From contig NC_088714.1 of NCBI RefSeq assembly GCF_963576615.1, positions 42,502,072 to 42,566,071 on the forward strand: DNA of 64,000 nt. Direction: 5' to 3'. Shown piece after piece: positions 44,185-56,400 of the stretch. Position numbers and translations under genes: made by a program. The notes beneath the pieces are model-generated. The model did not search any database and was not told the DNA's origin. It saw nothing but the letters and a program-made list of their open reading frames with translations. Source of the stretch: Watersipora subatra (Eukaryota > Bryozoa > Gymnolaemata > Cheilostomatida > Watersiporidae). How positions within the stretch are numbered: the first letter of the stretch is position 1; each line of letters begins with the position of its first letter.

Positions 44185-47100
44185 CTGCAAATCAAAATTA
44201 GGGAATGGAAAATTATGCATGACATGAATATATGTCTAGAAGTTATCTTCTCTTGAGTTGCTTTTGTAAAGAGGACAACTTATTGGAGATAAATGTGACA
44301 ATATATCAATCCACTTTTAGTCAGGATCTTGGTCCTCTGGAGATGAATAACTCTATGGCGGAATAATTTTTAAAAAATTTGTCGCGCAGTGCTCTTTGTT
44401 ACCCAAGTAATCTTCGTGCCTGTAAAGACATTGCTTTCCTATTCTCCACTCATGCCCTCTGGCTGGGGTATGCATTACAAAATATCAAAAAAGTGTCAAT
44501 TATGGATTTGGTAAGTAATCAACATTCGCTTTGTCGGACGCGCACTTCTAAACTTGGAGTTATCTCCTAAATGTCGGTTGAGTGATATATGAACAAATTC
44601 AATAAAACATTTGTTACGGGCATTCGGTTATCACAACCTAGACATTAAAATATTTATAAATATGTCAAGCCACAGATTGTGCTTACGCATCAGCTACCAC
44701 CAGTGGTTATCCACCATCAGAGGACTCTTCCTGACACGATTTATTATCTTATAAACCCCAACAAAGCACAAACTACTAATTTTCTCTTCACGCTGTGCAG
44801 GGTATGATATTGAAATCTGAATCACAACTGTGCTGTGCACACCTGTGCTTAAAAAACTGCCTGCGTCTATTAAATTTTTTTCAGGCTGTTTCAGAAAGAA
44901 CAGCATTTTTTCAAAAGTGCATAACAGCTAAGATGGTCAGATCATGATAATCGGAACGGATGCAGAACTGCAGAAGATGTTATTATTGTTATTAAATTTG
45001 CTAACCAAGTTGTTTAACCGAGTTCTGAGCTGGCCGGATACGCTCATCTAGGATCCCATACCCACCCCTAATCCCCTTGCCAATGACCTATAGATTATGC
45101 TAAATAACGATAGCTTATACTCAAAGAGATCGGGCATGCCTTCGCTTATTGAGTAGCTGACGTGAACTGACAGCGGTTATTTAGTCTGAGATTTATCAGC
45201 CATAACAGAAGAATCTGGAATTTTAAGTCGGAGTTAGGAATGCCTACATCTTTAGCAGGACAAAGGTTTCTGATCTTCTTAATTGCATTGAAGGTATTTA
45301 AAACATCTCTAATCCGCTGCAATGGAATGAATTTAATGTACCGAAGACTCCAAACTCTACGCATACTAATTGCAACCCTTCAGGCTAGCCTTCTTCGCTT
45401 GCGAATGGACAAACTCAATTAAAATGGCGAGCAGAAGTTATAGGAACTAAACTCAAGCTTAGCACAAATTATTAAGCAGATTATAAGATTATTGACTAAT
45501 CCCAATTAATCTTACCAATTATGGTTATGAGTTGTTTTGTGAATTTATTAAAAACACCTTTTTTCATTTCACCCAATATTATAGGAGAAAAACTGGCGTA
45601 AGTAGAAAGAGAAAGGTGATAATATTTCATTTAGAAGTTGAGTGCAAGATGTTTGGAAATACAGTCAACAAGTAGGAAGGAGATGATTCTGTTGAGGCAC
45701 TTGTTGCTTCATGACTGTCAATTTGTAAAGAGAAACCAAGTAGCCTTCAGAGTAGATGGTTTTGTTTGTTTCATACATTGATAAAAGATGATCAGCCAGA
45801 GCAATATCACTCAGTTTAAATCAGATAGTTTGCAGGTGAGGGTTTAAAAGGCTGGTTCTCACGAACCAGGCAGAGTTTTGACACCAAATATTTTTAGCGA
45901 CCCGACAGAGAGCGCGGCACATATAAGTATGAAGTTTGGATGATATTGGCCCTATGTATAGTGTTTATGTGGACTAACAGACAGACATTCAATGACAAGT
46001 GGGATTTATTAATATACATCTTATAATAAAACGTAATATAACAATCAACAACGGTGGAGTCAGCAAAGTCTATTAAAGTACAACATAATGCTACCATCAT
46101 AACCTGTAAAAGTAGCCTACCAACTAACAACGTAATATTACTATTAACCTCGGAAGAACTCATACAACCAATCAATTTACAACAAAATAAAAGTTACAGA
46201 AACGAAGCAGTTATTATTATTAGTAGTATAGAATTTCGAACAGTTGATGAGTCAACGCTAAGTGTGAAATCTTTCTAAGCCTATACAACTGGCTGGATGT
46301 ACGAAGTGGCAACCTTCATAATCAGAAATCGACATTAATGGAGATTTGAACTGCCGGCCTCACAACCGTTAAACCTACCTATCTGTTCCAAATGAAGCTA
46401 CAATGTTTGAAGGATTGACAACTGAAGGCGTGAAAACTGAGAGAGTGACAACTGAAGGCGTGACAACTGGAGGCGTGACAACTGAAAGGGTGACAATTGA
46501 AGGCGTGACAACTGAAGGTGTGACAACTGAAGGAGTGACAACTGAAGGAGTGACTATTAAAGGTGTGACAACTGAAGGTGTGACAACTGAAGGAGTGACA
46601 ACTGAAGGAGTGACAACTGAAGGTGTGACAACTGAAGGTGTGACAACTGAAGGAGTGACAACTGAAGGTGTGACAACTGAAGGGGTAACAACTGAAGGCG
46701 TGACAACTGAAGGCGTGACAACTGAAGGCATGACAACTGAAGGAGTGACAACTGAAGGAGTGACAACTGAAGGAGTGACAACTGAAGGTGTGACAACTGA
46801 AGGCGTGACAACTGGAGGTGTGACAACTGAAGGAGTGACTATTGAAGGCGTGACAACTGAAGGTGTGACAACTGAAGGAGTGACAACTGAAGGTGTGACA
46901 ACTGAAGGCGTGACAACTGAAGGCGTGACAACTGAAGGCGTGACAACTGAAGGCGTGACAACTGAAAGAGTGACAACTGAAGGCGTGACAACTGAAAGAG
47001 TGACAACTGAAGGCGTGACAACTGAAGGCATGACAACTGAAGGCGTGGCAACTGAAGGCGTGACAACTGAAGGAGTGACAACTGAAGGTGTGACAACTGA

Positions 47101-48502
47101 AGGCGTGACAACTGGAGGTGTGACAACTGAAAGAGTGACAACTGAAGGCATGACAACTGAAAGAGTGACTATTGAAGGAGTGACTATTGAAGGAGTGACT
47201 ATTGAAGGAGTGACTATTGGAGGTGTGACAAGGAAAAGCTAAAAAGATAAGTCACTTGTTACCATTTATCTCACTGTGAGAGACTGCGATGATTTCATTT
47301 GCTACTGAGCTGTCGGTTTCCTAGCATTTAGAAACCTGTAACTTAGCGAACAACAAGCTATTGGAGTAATGACATAGCCATCCTATCTCGAAATAAACCT
47401 GTTTTCTGATTGAATCACAAGCCAATCGGAAGGGTTTTGTAAACAGTTTGAAAGGTCTTCTAAACTTTTCCGGCACTAGATGTCATTTCTGTTAGATATT
47501 GGCATTGATAAAGGTGCCTTTGAAAGACAAAATATACGATAACATACTTAAATGCTTACATATTCTGTTCAATAGGTGTGTCACGATTCAATATAGCTGC
47601 TTGAGATATCCTCAGCAACTTCAACTGCATCGCTCTCATATATAATGTTTTTAATTACGTAACAAGTATAGAAACTTGTCTGGAGACAATTAAAGCTTTC
47701 AACTGACAGTCCAGTTGTCAGAATTGTGATTGCGGCTAACTTTTTATTTTAATTAAAGATTTTTTTTAACATAATGTTAATGTGTTGATACATACCCATT
47801 TTAAAATGATAATATATCAATATATACTCATTATAATATAATGCTAACGTATTAATATATACTCATTTTAATATAATATTAATATATGCTCATTATAACA
47901 TAATGTTAATATATACTCATTTTAATATAACCTTATTATCAGTATGTCAATATATACTTATTTTAATATACTAATACGTCAATATATAATCAATAATCAT
48001 GTGAGAGAAAAAACACCAACCAAAACAATACTTTTCTTGTAAAGAACTTGATTAGAGTTATTGTAGGATCTGACGGTAGTACTGCTGATCGAAAGCACAG
48101 TATGGCTTAATTTCTGTAGAAGCAGATGTTCTAATGGATGAACATCTGACAGAATCAGAAATTTTAAACCTGACCGTGCCTTAACCGTAAACTAGGTTGT
48201 TTCATAACAGATTACATTTACATACCATAGAAAAGGTAAATAAACCCATTAAAGTAGTCTATTCGTGACTTGTTATCTTACTTTAATGAACTGAGGAAAG
48301 TCTTGTATGCAGTTTAAGGTGTACAAACCTGATAGGATAAACAAGCCCCTCGACAGATGTTAATAGTTATATTGCCTGTACAGTTCTCAGTCAAAACGCT
48401 CTGTGTGCGGGGCACCAGCTGACACGGTGTGTGAGTAGAAATGACTATCCTTGTCTTCAGTAATGTCAAGATAGAGGCAGCGATTAGATGCTTTAAATAC
48501 AT
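43990..48502 (-). CDS. GPHB5: Glycoprotein hormone beta-5-like (thyrostimulin beta subunit) precursor
   Basis: Two exons, 48502-48329 and 44184-43990, join in phase 0 across a 4.1 kb intron and give 122 aa. The N-terminus is a signal peptide (basic start, hydrophobic core to about residue 22). The mature part has ten Cys (27, 41, 50, 54, 75, 90, 107, 109, 112, 120), including the cystine-knot motif C-x-G-x-C (CRGAC, 50-54) and the beta-subunit ending C-x-C-x2-C-x7-C (CACDKC...C). EPPF followed by HPTC matches GPB5 proteins (EPPY...HRVC), and YTGHTITECACDKC parallels the YTYPVA..C.CG.C segment of vertebrate beta subunits. A single Cys at 75, rather than Cys-Cys, argues against the alpha subunit GPA2. 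NCT and NIT sequons near 40-46 suggest glycosylation. GPB5 pairs with GPA2 to activate LGR1-type receptors; no GPA2 gene was found in this window. Bursicon-like is the main alternative. Confidence 0.82.
44185..46317. other. GPHB5-like intron, right of exon 2
   Basis: AT-rich. Short open frames at 45146-45422 occur on both strands over the same bases; nothing coding can be supported. Confidence 0.5.
46318..46392 (-). mobile_element. tRNA-derived SINE head, minus strand
   Basis: Minus strand reads GATAGGTAGGTTTAACGGTT and GGCAGTTCAAATCTCC (B box). It immediately abuts the start of the 15-bp minisatellite. Confidence 0.5.
46423..47229 (+). repeat. 15-bp minisatellite (GTGACAACTGAAGGC), about 54 units, in the GPHB5-like intron
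   Basis: The array is open on plus as Val-Thr-Thr-Glu-Gly repeats (ATG at 46403, stop at 47240) and on minus as Val-Val-Thr-Pro-Ser repeats. It lies between the two GPHB5-like exons on the gene's antisense strand, without signal peptide or flanking domain. I treat it as intronic satellite, not a gene. Confidence 0.93.
48329..48502 (-). CDS. GPHB5: GPHB5-like exon 1: signal peptide and first four Cys
   Basis: ATG at 48502-48500. The exon encodes 58 residues: MYLKHLIAASILTLL opens the signal peptide, and CRGACLSYQ ends the exon. The donor CTATCAG/GTTTGT is less than ideal but phase 0, and it matches the phase-0 acceptor of exon 2. Confidence 0.78.
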
Positions 48503-48705
48503 GTCGATAATCGTGAAGTGCCGAAGTCTTTGTCTATACCGTTAATGCCGATCGAACATTTGTAGATTCAAAATCAAGAAAGATGAAGCAATGAGACCAG
48601 AGTTATCTCTATACAACTGTTAAACACGTCTGTCAGGCAGTTGGTATTCATTCATGTGAGTCAGACACAGAAGGTAAAAGTAATGGTCACCCATGGCTCT
48701 ACCAG

Positions 48706-48716
48706 GCTATATATAC
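48706..48716 (-). promoter_or_regulatory. TATA box of the GPHB5-like gene
   Basis: GTATATATAGC on the minus strand lies about 205 bp upstream of the start codon, predicting transcription start near 48680. The intervening leader contains short upstream ATGs. Confidence 0.5.
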
Positions 48717-48767
48717 ACAAAGCTCTCCGAATTCCTCATCACCTGCCAACCAGCTTCTGCGAGCGCC

Positions 48768-48775
48768 TTACGTCA
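48768..48775 (-). promoter_or_regulatory. CRE-like site upstream of the GPHB5-like TATA box
   Basis: TGACGTAA on the minus strand, about 55-60 bp upstream of the TATA box. It is a one-mismatch cAMP-response element at a position usual for hormone and neuropeptide promoters. Function is inferred. Confidence 0.4.
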
Positions 48776-49320
48776 TCAGTCAGGCTTTCATCAGCCAGCG
48801 AATGACCCGTATTATCTCTAGAGCAGAGCAAATTAGATTAGTTTTGGCTGAGGAATGTCATCGGCATAAAAACAGGCATGAATGAGTTTATTATGCCAGC
48901 CAATAGAATGCAATTTATACTAGTTGTTTTATCTCATTCATAAAAAACCCATAAAATTAAGAATAACGAAGTTGTTGAAGGAGAATAAAACTCCAGTTAT
49001 GTGAACTACTAGCATGGGTGCATCAAGATCTTTAAAGCTGTATATTCATAGAGTTACCAAGTCAACCTGCATAAACTGAAATAGAAAATGGAATTTCAGT
49101 AGCAGAATAAAGTACATGTACTTGACGCGAATACATAGCATTACTGGCAATACAGCGCCTCGATGAGAGGTCAACTTTCTACAAACTCAGTGCTTAGAGC
49201 TTACATCAGAGTGTGAACCCAGCGAAGTAAAATTACTACTAGTCAGGGCAGTTTAATGATATTAAAAGAGCCAAGGCTATGGGCCAGTTCTAACTGTATT
49301 GTTACCACTTTGAGTTGGCT

Positions 49321-49470
49321 CCTACAAACACTTACATTTGGCTCATACAAACACTTACAGTTGGTTGACACAAACACTTATGGTTGGTTCCTACAAACTC
49401 TTACATTTGGCTCATACAAACACTTCAAGTTGGTTGACACAAACACTTACAGTTGGTTTATATAAACATT
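49321..49470 (+). repeat. Short tandem repeat of about 22 bp, seven units
   Basis: ACAAACACTTACAGTTGG-type units alternate between TTGACAC, CTCAT and TCCT spacers, giving a higher-order pattern of three units. It lies between the GPHB5-like promoter and the coiled-coil/SAM gene 3' end. Confidence 0.85.
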
Positions 49471-50040
49471 TTAATGAGTTCATTGAAGTCACTACTATGT
49501 AAACAATAGAGGAGGGAGGTATAAAATGCTGACAAGATATTTATTTCTATGGATTGCAATCAAAACTAACAAATATCTTCACTCAAAAATGCCGAAAGTG
49601 GAAACATTGAATCGAAACATGCATACCATCATGGTTAGTTACTATGATAGTGATACTTTTAATATTCTGTAGCGCAGCATGCCTCAAGAGATTGACAGCC
49701 AGGTTGACTATAAGCTATTAGTATGTTATGGCCTTGAAGAAAAACCTGATGTACAATGCAGTCATGGTGGTTAAGTCATGGTGGTTAAGTCATGGTGGTT
49801 AAGTCATGCAAAATCACAAACAATATTGCTGCTCAACACTATTAAACGATTAAATGGTAGAGAAACAATAAATTTTTAATTAGACAGTAGCCAATCACCT
49901 GTGCCAGGCTGGATTGAAAACCTGAATTTACATTATTACACTATTATTAATATAATTATAATAATATAATTAATATATTAATATTAAGCCAATTATTCAA
50001 AATGAAAGTTTTGTAAAATACGAAGAGGCAATTTACATCT

Positions 50041-50229
50041 TCATAAAAATGAAGTAGGCTGCTTAGCCTTAGGAATCGGAAGTGTTGAGGGGCAACAAAG
50101 TTGTTTCGCTTCCTGTAGTATCCGGACTCGTGGTCCTAAGGGTATTCCTAATGTCCGCAATCTTTCTTCTGACATGTAAGGCAATTCCAACATTCCGATA
50201 TGTTCAGCATTGAACAATGGTTGGTATTT
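50041..50229 (-). CDS. Coiled-coil/SAM protein: terminal exon, rest of SAM domain
   Basis: The acceptor is TTCTTTTTTAG, phase 0. The exon encodes 62 residues: SAM helices 2-5 ([20 protein letters not shown], then [11 protein letters not shown]) and a short tail with Cys-Cys and Pro/Lys, then TGA (50043-50041). A possible minus-strand AATAAA is at 49545-49540. Confidence 0.78.
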   Translation of the reverse strand, partial: KYQPLFNAEHIGMLELPYMSEERLRTLGIPLGPRVRILQEAKQLCCPSTLPIPKAKQPTSFL

Positions 50230-50349
50230 CTAAAAAAGAAAACAAAGAGCAGGCACCCTTAATATTTTTCAAGTTCGTAGAATTACAAAAAACATTAAAA
50301 GGCAAATTTACAAGTATAGCCATGACAGCTACTATGATGGATCTGCCAT

Positions 50350-50415
<66 letters not shown>

Positions 50416-53400
50416 ATATATATACACATGTATATATATATATATATATATACTCATGCTACAGACAGTACTGTTTCGGCTATTGAAGCCTCATCAGTGC
50501 AGCTCAGAGCAGGCAAGGGAGACAAATCCCATTGCCAATGAGAGTTGACTTCCTGACATGAAACAACTAAGTTGTCTCACAGACTTCAAGAAAGTCAATG
50601 TGTTAACAACAGTGTGCTCAAATCACATGTACATGTGTATGAATATATATATATATATTTATACACATGTACATGTATATATACTAGTTGAATGCTTGGT
50701 GTTGCCCAGGTAATAAAAAAGTCTTTGCACCTAAACATTACTTTTATTTAACATATACAACATTTACCATTCTAGCTTTTAAACTTTATACCATGAAAAA
50801 AACGTTTTTGTGCAGTTCAAATAAATTAAGAGAACAAATAAACACTGAGTATATGAAATTGTGTGTATAAAAGGGTTTCTGTCGCAGCAGAAGCTCGTTG
50901 TATTCAAAGTTTTGAAGGACAATACCAGTACCTTTCGATACTAGTACAAAACATAAAAATGAGATATCGGACTTTCTTTGTCTGATGTAACACAGAATGT
51001 AGAGGCAACTCCTACTCTAGAGAATGCAATTGTCCATGTGAAAATCATTTAGCTTTTACAAATTTACTAAAACCGGAAATATGCGTGTAACGGCAAATTG
51101 GAAATGGCACATTTGAGAATTACAAATTAAAAAAATAGGTAATGTTAAAAAAATTAGCTGTAAAAAACAAACGCAAAAGGTAATATTAATTAATAAAAAG
51201 TGCACATTTGGCATGTGCAATCACAAAAAGAACATACAGTAATATATGGTAAGAGTGATGGAAATGATAATATTAGCTTGGCCTTGTGGTTATGTGTGCT
51301 TGTTTGTAGACTTGTGATTTGAATGTCGCGAGTTCAAATCTATTACGAAGGTGATTTTTCATTACCAAAACTTTATCGCTATAACTAGACAGACGAATGA
51401 CAGTTATACAGACAAACTTTGAAGTTGATATACATACATATTTAGTCAATCAAAAGTGAGCGAAGCAAATGTGATGCATACATTTTGATTTTAAGGTCAA
51501 TCTGTGGTGATGGCTTCACATGTGATGAAATGAAAATACATAAAATGACTCATGACATCAGTTGTGTGATGAGTTATTATCATAAAGAACAGAATGAAAT
51601 CTATTTCTATTGGGCTTAAGCTACATGTATAACATACTAATTTGTCTATGATTTCAAATATACCTACAGCTAGTACAGGTACAGCTAGTACAGGTACAGC
51701 TAGTACAAGTACAGCTAGTACAGGTACAGCTAGCACAGGTACAGCTATAGCTAGTACAAGTACGGCTCTAGCTAGTACAGGTACAGCGATAGCTAGTATG
51801 GGTACAACTAGTACAAGTACAGTTAATACAGGTATAAGTATGACAAAGTGCCAAGGGCTGGTATTGGAAGAACAACTGGAAGCAGAAAAGGCGATTCCGA
51901 ATTGCCACTCGACAAGGCTGGCAGCTAGTTTCGAGGAAAAGCAAAAAGAGTGCCGTTACAGATGGCGATAGACAGATATAATATGGCTATAGATACAACT
52001 GACTGTTATCATTTACAGACTTAAAGGGCTAGTACTGTGGAGTGTTTCTTTTAGCAGTAATCGCAGTGTGTTTGTAGAAGAAACATGTAAGACCAATGAA
52101 AACTGTATCACTTCCTTCGCACAGAAGGCTGGGTCTTGATAGGTGGTCACATAATGAGATTCTTGGAAGCAAAAGGAATGTACTGATTGGTCGAGACCGG
52201 TATGATAGAAGGTGTGCCAGTCTGAGGCCAGATAAATGTCTGAGGAATGGAGTTAAAATAACTCTATGATAGATTTCTCGTGAGCTGTGTTTATTTGCTT
52301 TTGCCAGATGCAGTTCAATGACTGATCTGATCTATCTTAACTTCCGAGAACTGATGTCTAAAATTACATGGCAAAGGAGGTTGCGGGCAGCAGCCTGTTC
52401 CAGGAACTATGTAATGCTATTCTGTAGCAGAATAAATGTAATGAAAAGATCGTTTAGTAAGCAAGACTTCATATTGCGGCAGCATTTGTTGAGCAGAAAC
52501 ACTTTGTGACTGGCAGCATTTGAAGTAGCAGCACTTTGTAGTAGCGAAGCTTTTTTGGTGAGGGTGGGAATTTATTGTCAGAGTGTTACACTCACCTCAT
52601 AACCCAATTGCTTGAGAAATATTTTCATCAAAGGAGGCTCTTGACCAAAAAGCCTGCAATATATGAGAAAAAATAAATGCAATATATATGATAATATGGT
52701 AATGTGATATTATATATAATATGTAATATATATATCTATACTATGTGGTATACAGATGGACAAGATAAATGCTAATTGGGGGCAATTATTATATATAATA
52801 TGTGATATATATATCCATATACAGATACAGATGGACAAGAGAAATGCTAAATGGGGGCGACTAGAAGCGAACGCAGGAACAAATATTTATATCGTAACGG
52901 ATGTTAAACTTGCAGATACTGGCTCAGGGAGTAATAAAATGTTCCAAGCCACCCGGAGACAATTTCAACAAAGTTTCAAATTTGCTTTCAATCTGTAAGG
53001 GCTTCTAACATAGATACATGTATGTCTGGGTTGATTCAGGTGGATTTATGTGCAGACAACTACAGTGTAATACGAACAACTAAATTTGTGTTTTGTAATA
53101 AGCTGAACTTTCATTGGCTAAACAAAAGTAAACACCTGATGTAAATGAAGGAGATAGAAATCCTGAAGGTTAGTTTAGGGTCCCTCAGAGGCTCTCGAGA
53201 AACAAACAATCCTAGTAAAACAATGTCGGACAGTTTTATTGTTTTGTGTCAACTTTGAGTTGTAGTCTTTAACCGAACAGTTCCATTTTGAAATGCAATT
53301 GCAATGAAATCTTTGATGGTTTCATGTAGAGTTTGAGCATTTCCTAAATTTGGACTAGTTACGACAATGCAAATGCAAACCTTTTGAGCTATTTTTCGTT

Positions 53401-56400
53401 GAAAAACAAGGAATATTTTTGTAATATTCAAGTTTTTATATGCATTACATGTACATGTATGTATTCGAGTAAACCAAAACTTGAAAGATATCTGTTTGTT
53501 ACGTAAAAAAGTATTAGAAAAACAATCTTCATTTTGTATTTTAATGCAGTAAATGGTCCTATAAAGTAAATCTCCTTTTACATAGACTCAACTTTCCTTG
53601 CTTCGTATATGGTAATGTAAATCTTTACTATAATAAGGATCCTATCCGTCTGTCCAAAGATACTCTAAGAGCATTTGGAAAAGGACTCCCTTACACAGGA
53701 GTCGAACCATGGGTGTTGTTGGATCTATAGGCAGTAGCGCTAACAGTGTTTCCGTATGGCCAAGAGCCTCATGATGCGGCTTTGTACAAATCGTTTTTAA
53801 TCAGTGAGTAGTTAATAAATTACCCAATCGTATCTGTACTTGAACAAAAAGAAACAATTATCTGCATGCGTTGAGCCAATAAAAGATATGTTGCCAACCC
53901 ATCGTGAGTGAGGTTTTGCTTTGCGAAAACCTTTATTTTTAATCGCAATTTATTGTTTGCAATGGCCAGTCATGCTGGACGCATTACAGCTCCGAATTTT
54001 TCCTAATTTTAAATCTATGGACTTCGCTGATTTTTGTTGAATAATAGTACTACTAAGGGCTATTATTCATATTATATCAGTAATAATAATGCCGTAAACT
54101 CTAATAATATTGATAAATCATCTGACTTGGACATACTCGCGGTCTTTTTGAAAATGGCCAAAAAAGTGTTCGTTTTCATTCTGCGACGTGCATTTGTGGT
54201 AATTTTCATCAGCTGATGTAACATTTTGATGATTAATTTGATATCAATATATTTTTATAGGTAAATGGTTCAGAAGTTATGATGATTTATGCGTGCCCTT
54301 GTCAAATATTAGGTTTTACGGGATACGCAACTATGACCCGGTAAAGAAATCCGTTTGGTAGCGAAGAGTTAACTATGTGCGTACTGATTACCCATATATA
54401 TATGAGTAATCTTTATTGTGGTAATCAATAATCAATAGTCATATTTTACAACATGTTTTCCACAAGGTACCACAGCAAGTAAATTAACTAAAAAGCAGCA
54501 TATAATGAAAAAAAACAAACACAAAATAAAAAACTATAGTCTAACTAAAAAAAACTAATGAATAGTCTAACTAATATAATAAGGTTGGAACCGAATGCAT
54601 AAAGTATGTAAAAAGCAAGCTTGAGGATTGATATGAGTATTGTTTAAACGAAAGTGAACAAATAAAAGCTCTGAAAATAGTTAAGCATATCTATGACAAC
54701 AATTTTTTAGTTATGAAAACAACGAATAATATAAAAATGTTATAATAGTTAAGGCTAGCTTGTGAATGGTATTATTGGTCAAATGATAACTCATGACAAT
54801 CTCTCACGGTGCACAGGACTGCCAATGTACTAATCCTTAAAATGTAAACATCCTGGGAACGGATTAATTACATTGTGTTTCCTCTGCTGACTAACAAAAT
54901 TAATCAAACAATAAGATGTAGTAAAAGTAAAAGTTGCCTGAAGTCATGTTTGCTGCAATTATGAGTTCATAGAGTTTGATCAAGTTTAAGAGTTGTCTTA
55001 CTGCTAGATGAGTTTGTAACTGAAGCAAAATTTGATAAATTACGATTGTTCCTTAGTTTGTTTTTATTTGTATGCTGATGGCTGGATGGTTATACTTTCT
55101 TGGCAAAACTAGTTTTATGTCAAAACTTGCTGAACTGGTAAAACAAACCATTCTCAGACATAGTTTCTCATGGTAACATGGATACAGTAATAGACTATCC
55201 CTAAAAATGCAAATTTCTTACTAGTTGACCGGAAAGTAAAAGTAAGCCAGATTTGTAAGGCGATAGAACATAACTACCCATTTTATTTTTTTGTTTTTTC
55301 AAGTTTATCTAAAAATTGGATGTTCGACCCGGGGCTCTGCAAATTTTTGATTGGTTGAAAAAAGACTCTGTCAGATTAGTTGGCTGCTTATATCAGTAGC
55401 AAAGTTATGCTGACTATCGACACAAATAAATGTGGTAACGACACATGCTTTTAAATTATCACTCATGCCAAATTTTAAAAAAATTAATCAGAAAATGTAG
55501 ATATTGTTCCATCATTTGATATCTTGTTCGTTATTTTAGGTGATCTGACTGCCATGATGTTACTTCCTCAAAAATGATGTCAATAGTCATGTATGTTGTT
55601 TATAAGTGATTAATTGTGGTCTTATCGAGTGCTCATATGTTTACACAGCATTTAGAGGAAAATAATCAGACACATTCTAACCAACCTATCATTAAATCAT
55701 TTGAAACATCTATAGAAATATATCTGAGGCTATAGTTGAAGTTTTGTTCGAACAATCATGAGCAAATACAAAATATAAAATATGTCAATAAGGATTCAAA
55801 ACACTGCAACTTGAGCGCAAAAGCTTATGTCATAACGAGAGAGGACAAACAGGAAGCTCGAATATCGTAGTCATTTTTATGGATGTCTTTTTCATCTGAG
55901 CGTTTCAACTGCGATCAAGTTTTTTCGATTTTAATTTTGAAAAACTCTGGCAGTCAGATCACATAAAACAAAATCTCAAATTATGGAAAAATATCCATAC
56001 TCTGTGAGATAAAATCTTAAAATTTGACATGAGTGACCCTTTAACACGCATTCTCATAAGTCCCAACCCCTTTCAGTTTAATCAGTCGTCATGCTGTCTG
56101 CTACAATCTGTGTAATAGTTTACCACGACTCATCGATTGGTAAAAACTGCATTCAACACTTTTAACATCCGCCATCTTTCCGATGCCTGATACTATCTCT
56201 AACCTCTTTATGTAGTTTACAGAAGCGGGTAAATGAATCATGAGTAATATCAGGGGGGTTTAGCAATATTAGAGCTGCTAGAGAGATTAACAGGGCAGTG
56301 TTAGATTGGTAACGTTTGTTTTTCAAACTGAGGAAAATATGTGTCACAAGTGTGATAAGGAAATGTTTTTGGCCACGTGATAGTCAGTGATAGTCATCAG

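Noticed and set aside
48600-48700. Short ATG frame (MGDHYFYLLC...) upstream of the GPHB5-like start as a possible coding uORF
   Set aside because: Probably lies upstream of or at the predicted transcription start; only 24 codons and no support.
51642-51971. 109-codon ORF with Ala-Ser-Thr-Gly-Thr repeats
   Set aside because: Short tandem repeat plus a short unsupported tail; no domain or splice context.
53690-53770. Possible tRNA gene on the minus strand with a perfect B box
   Set aside because: Poor cloverleaf arms and a SINE-type tail identify it as a SINE head.
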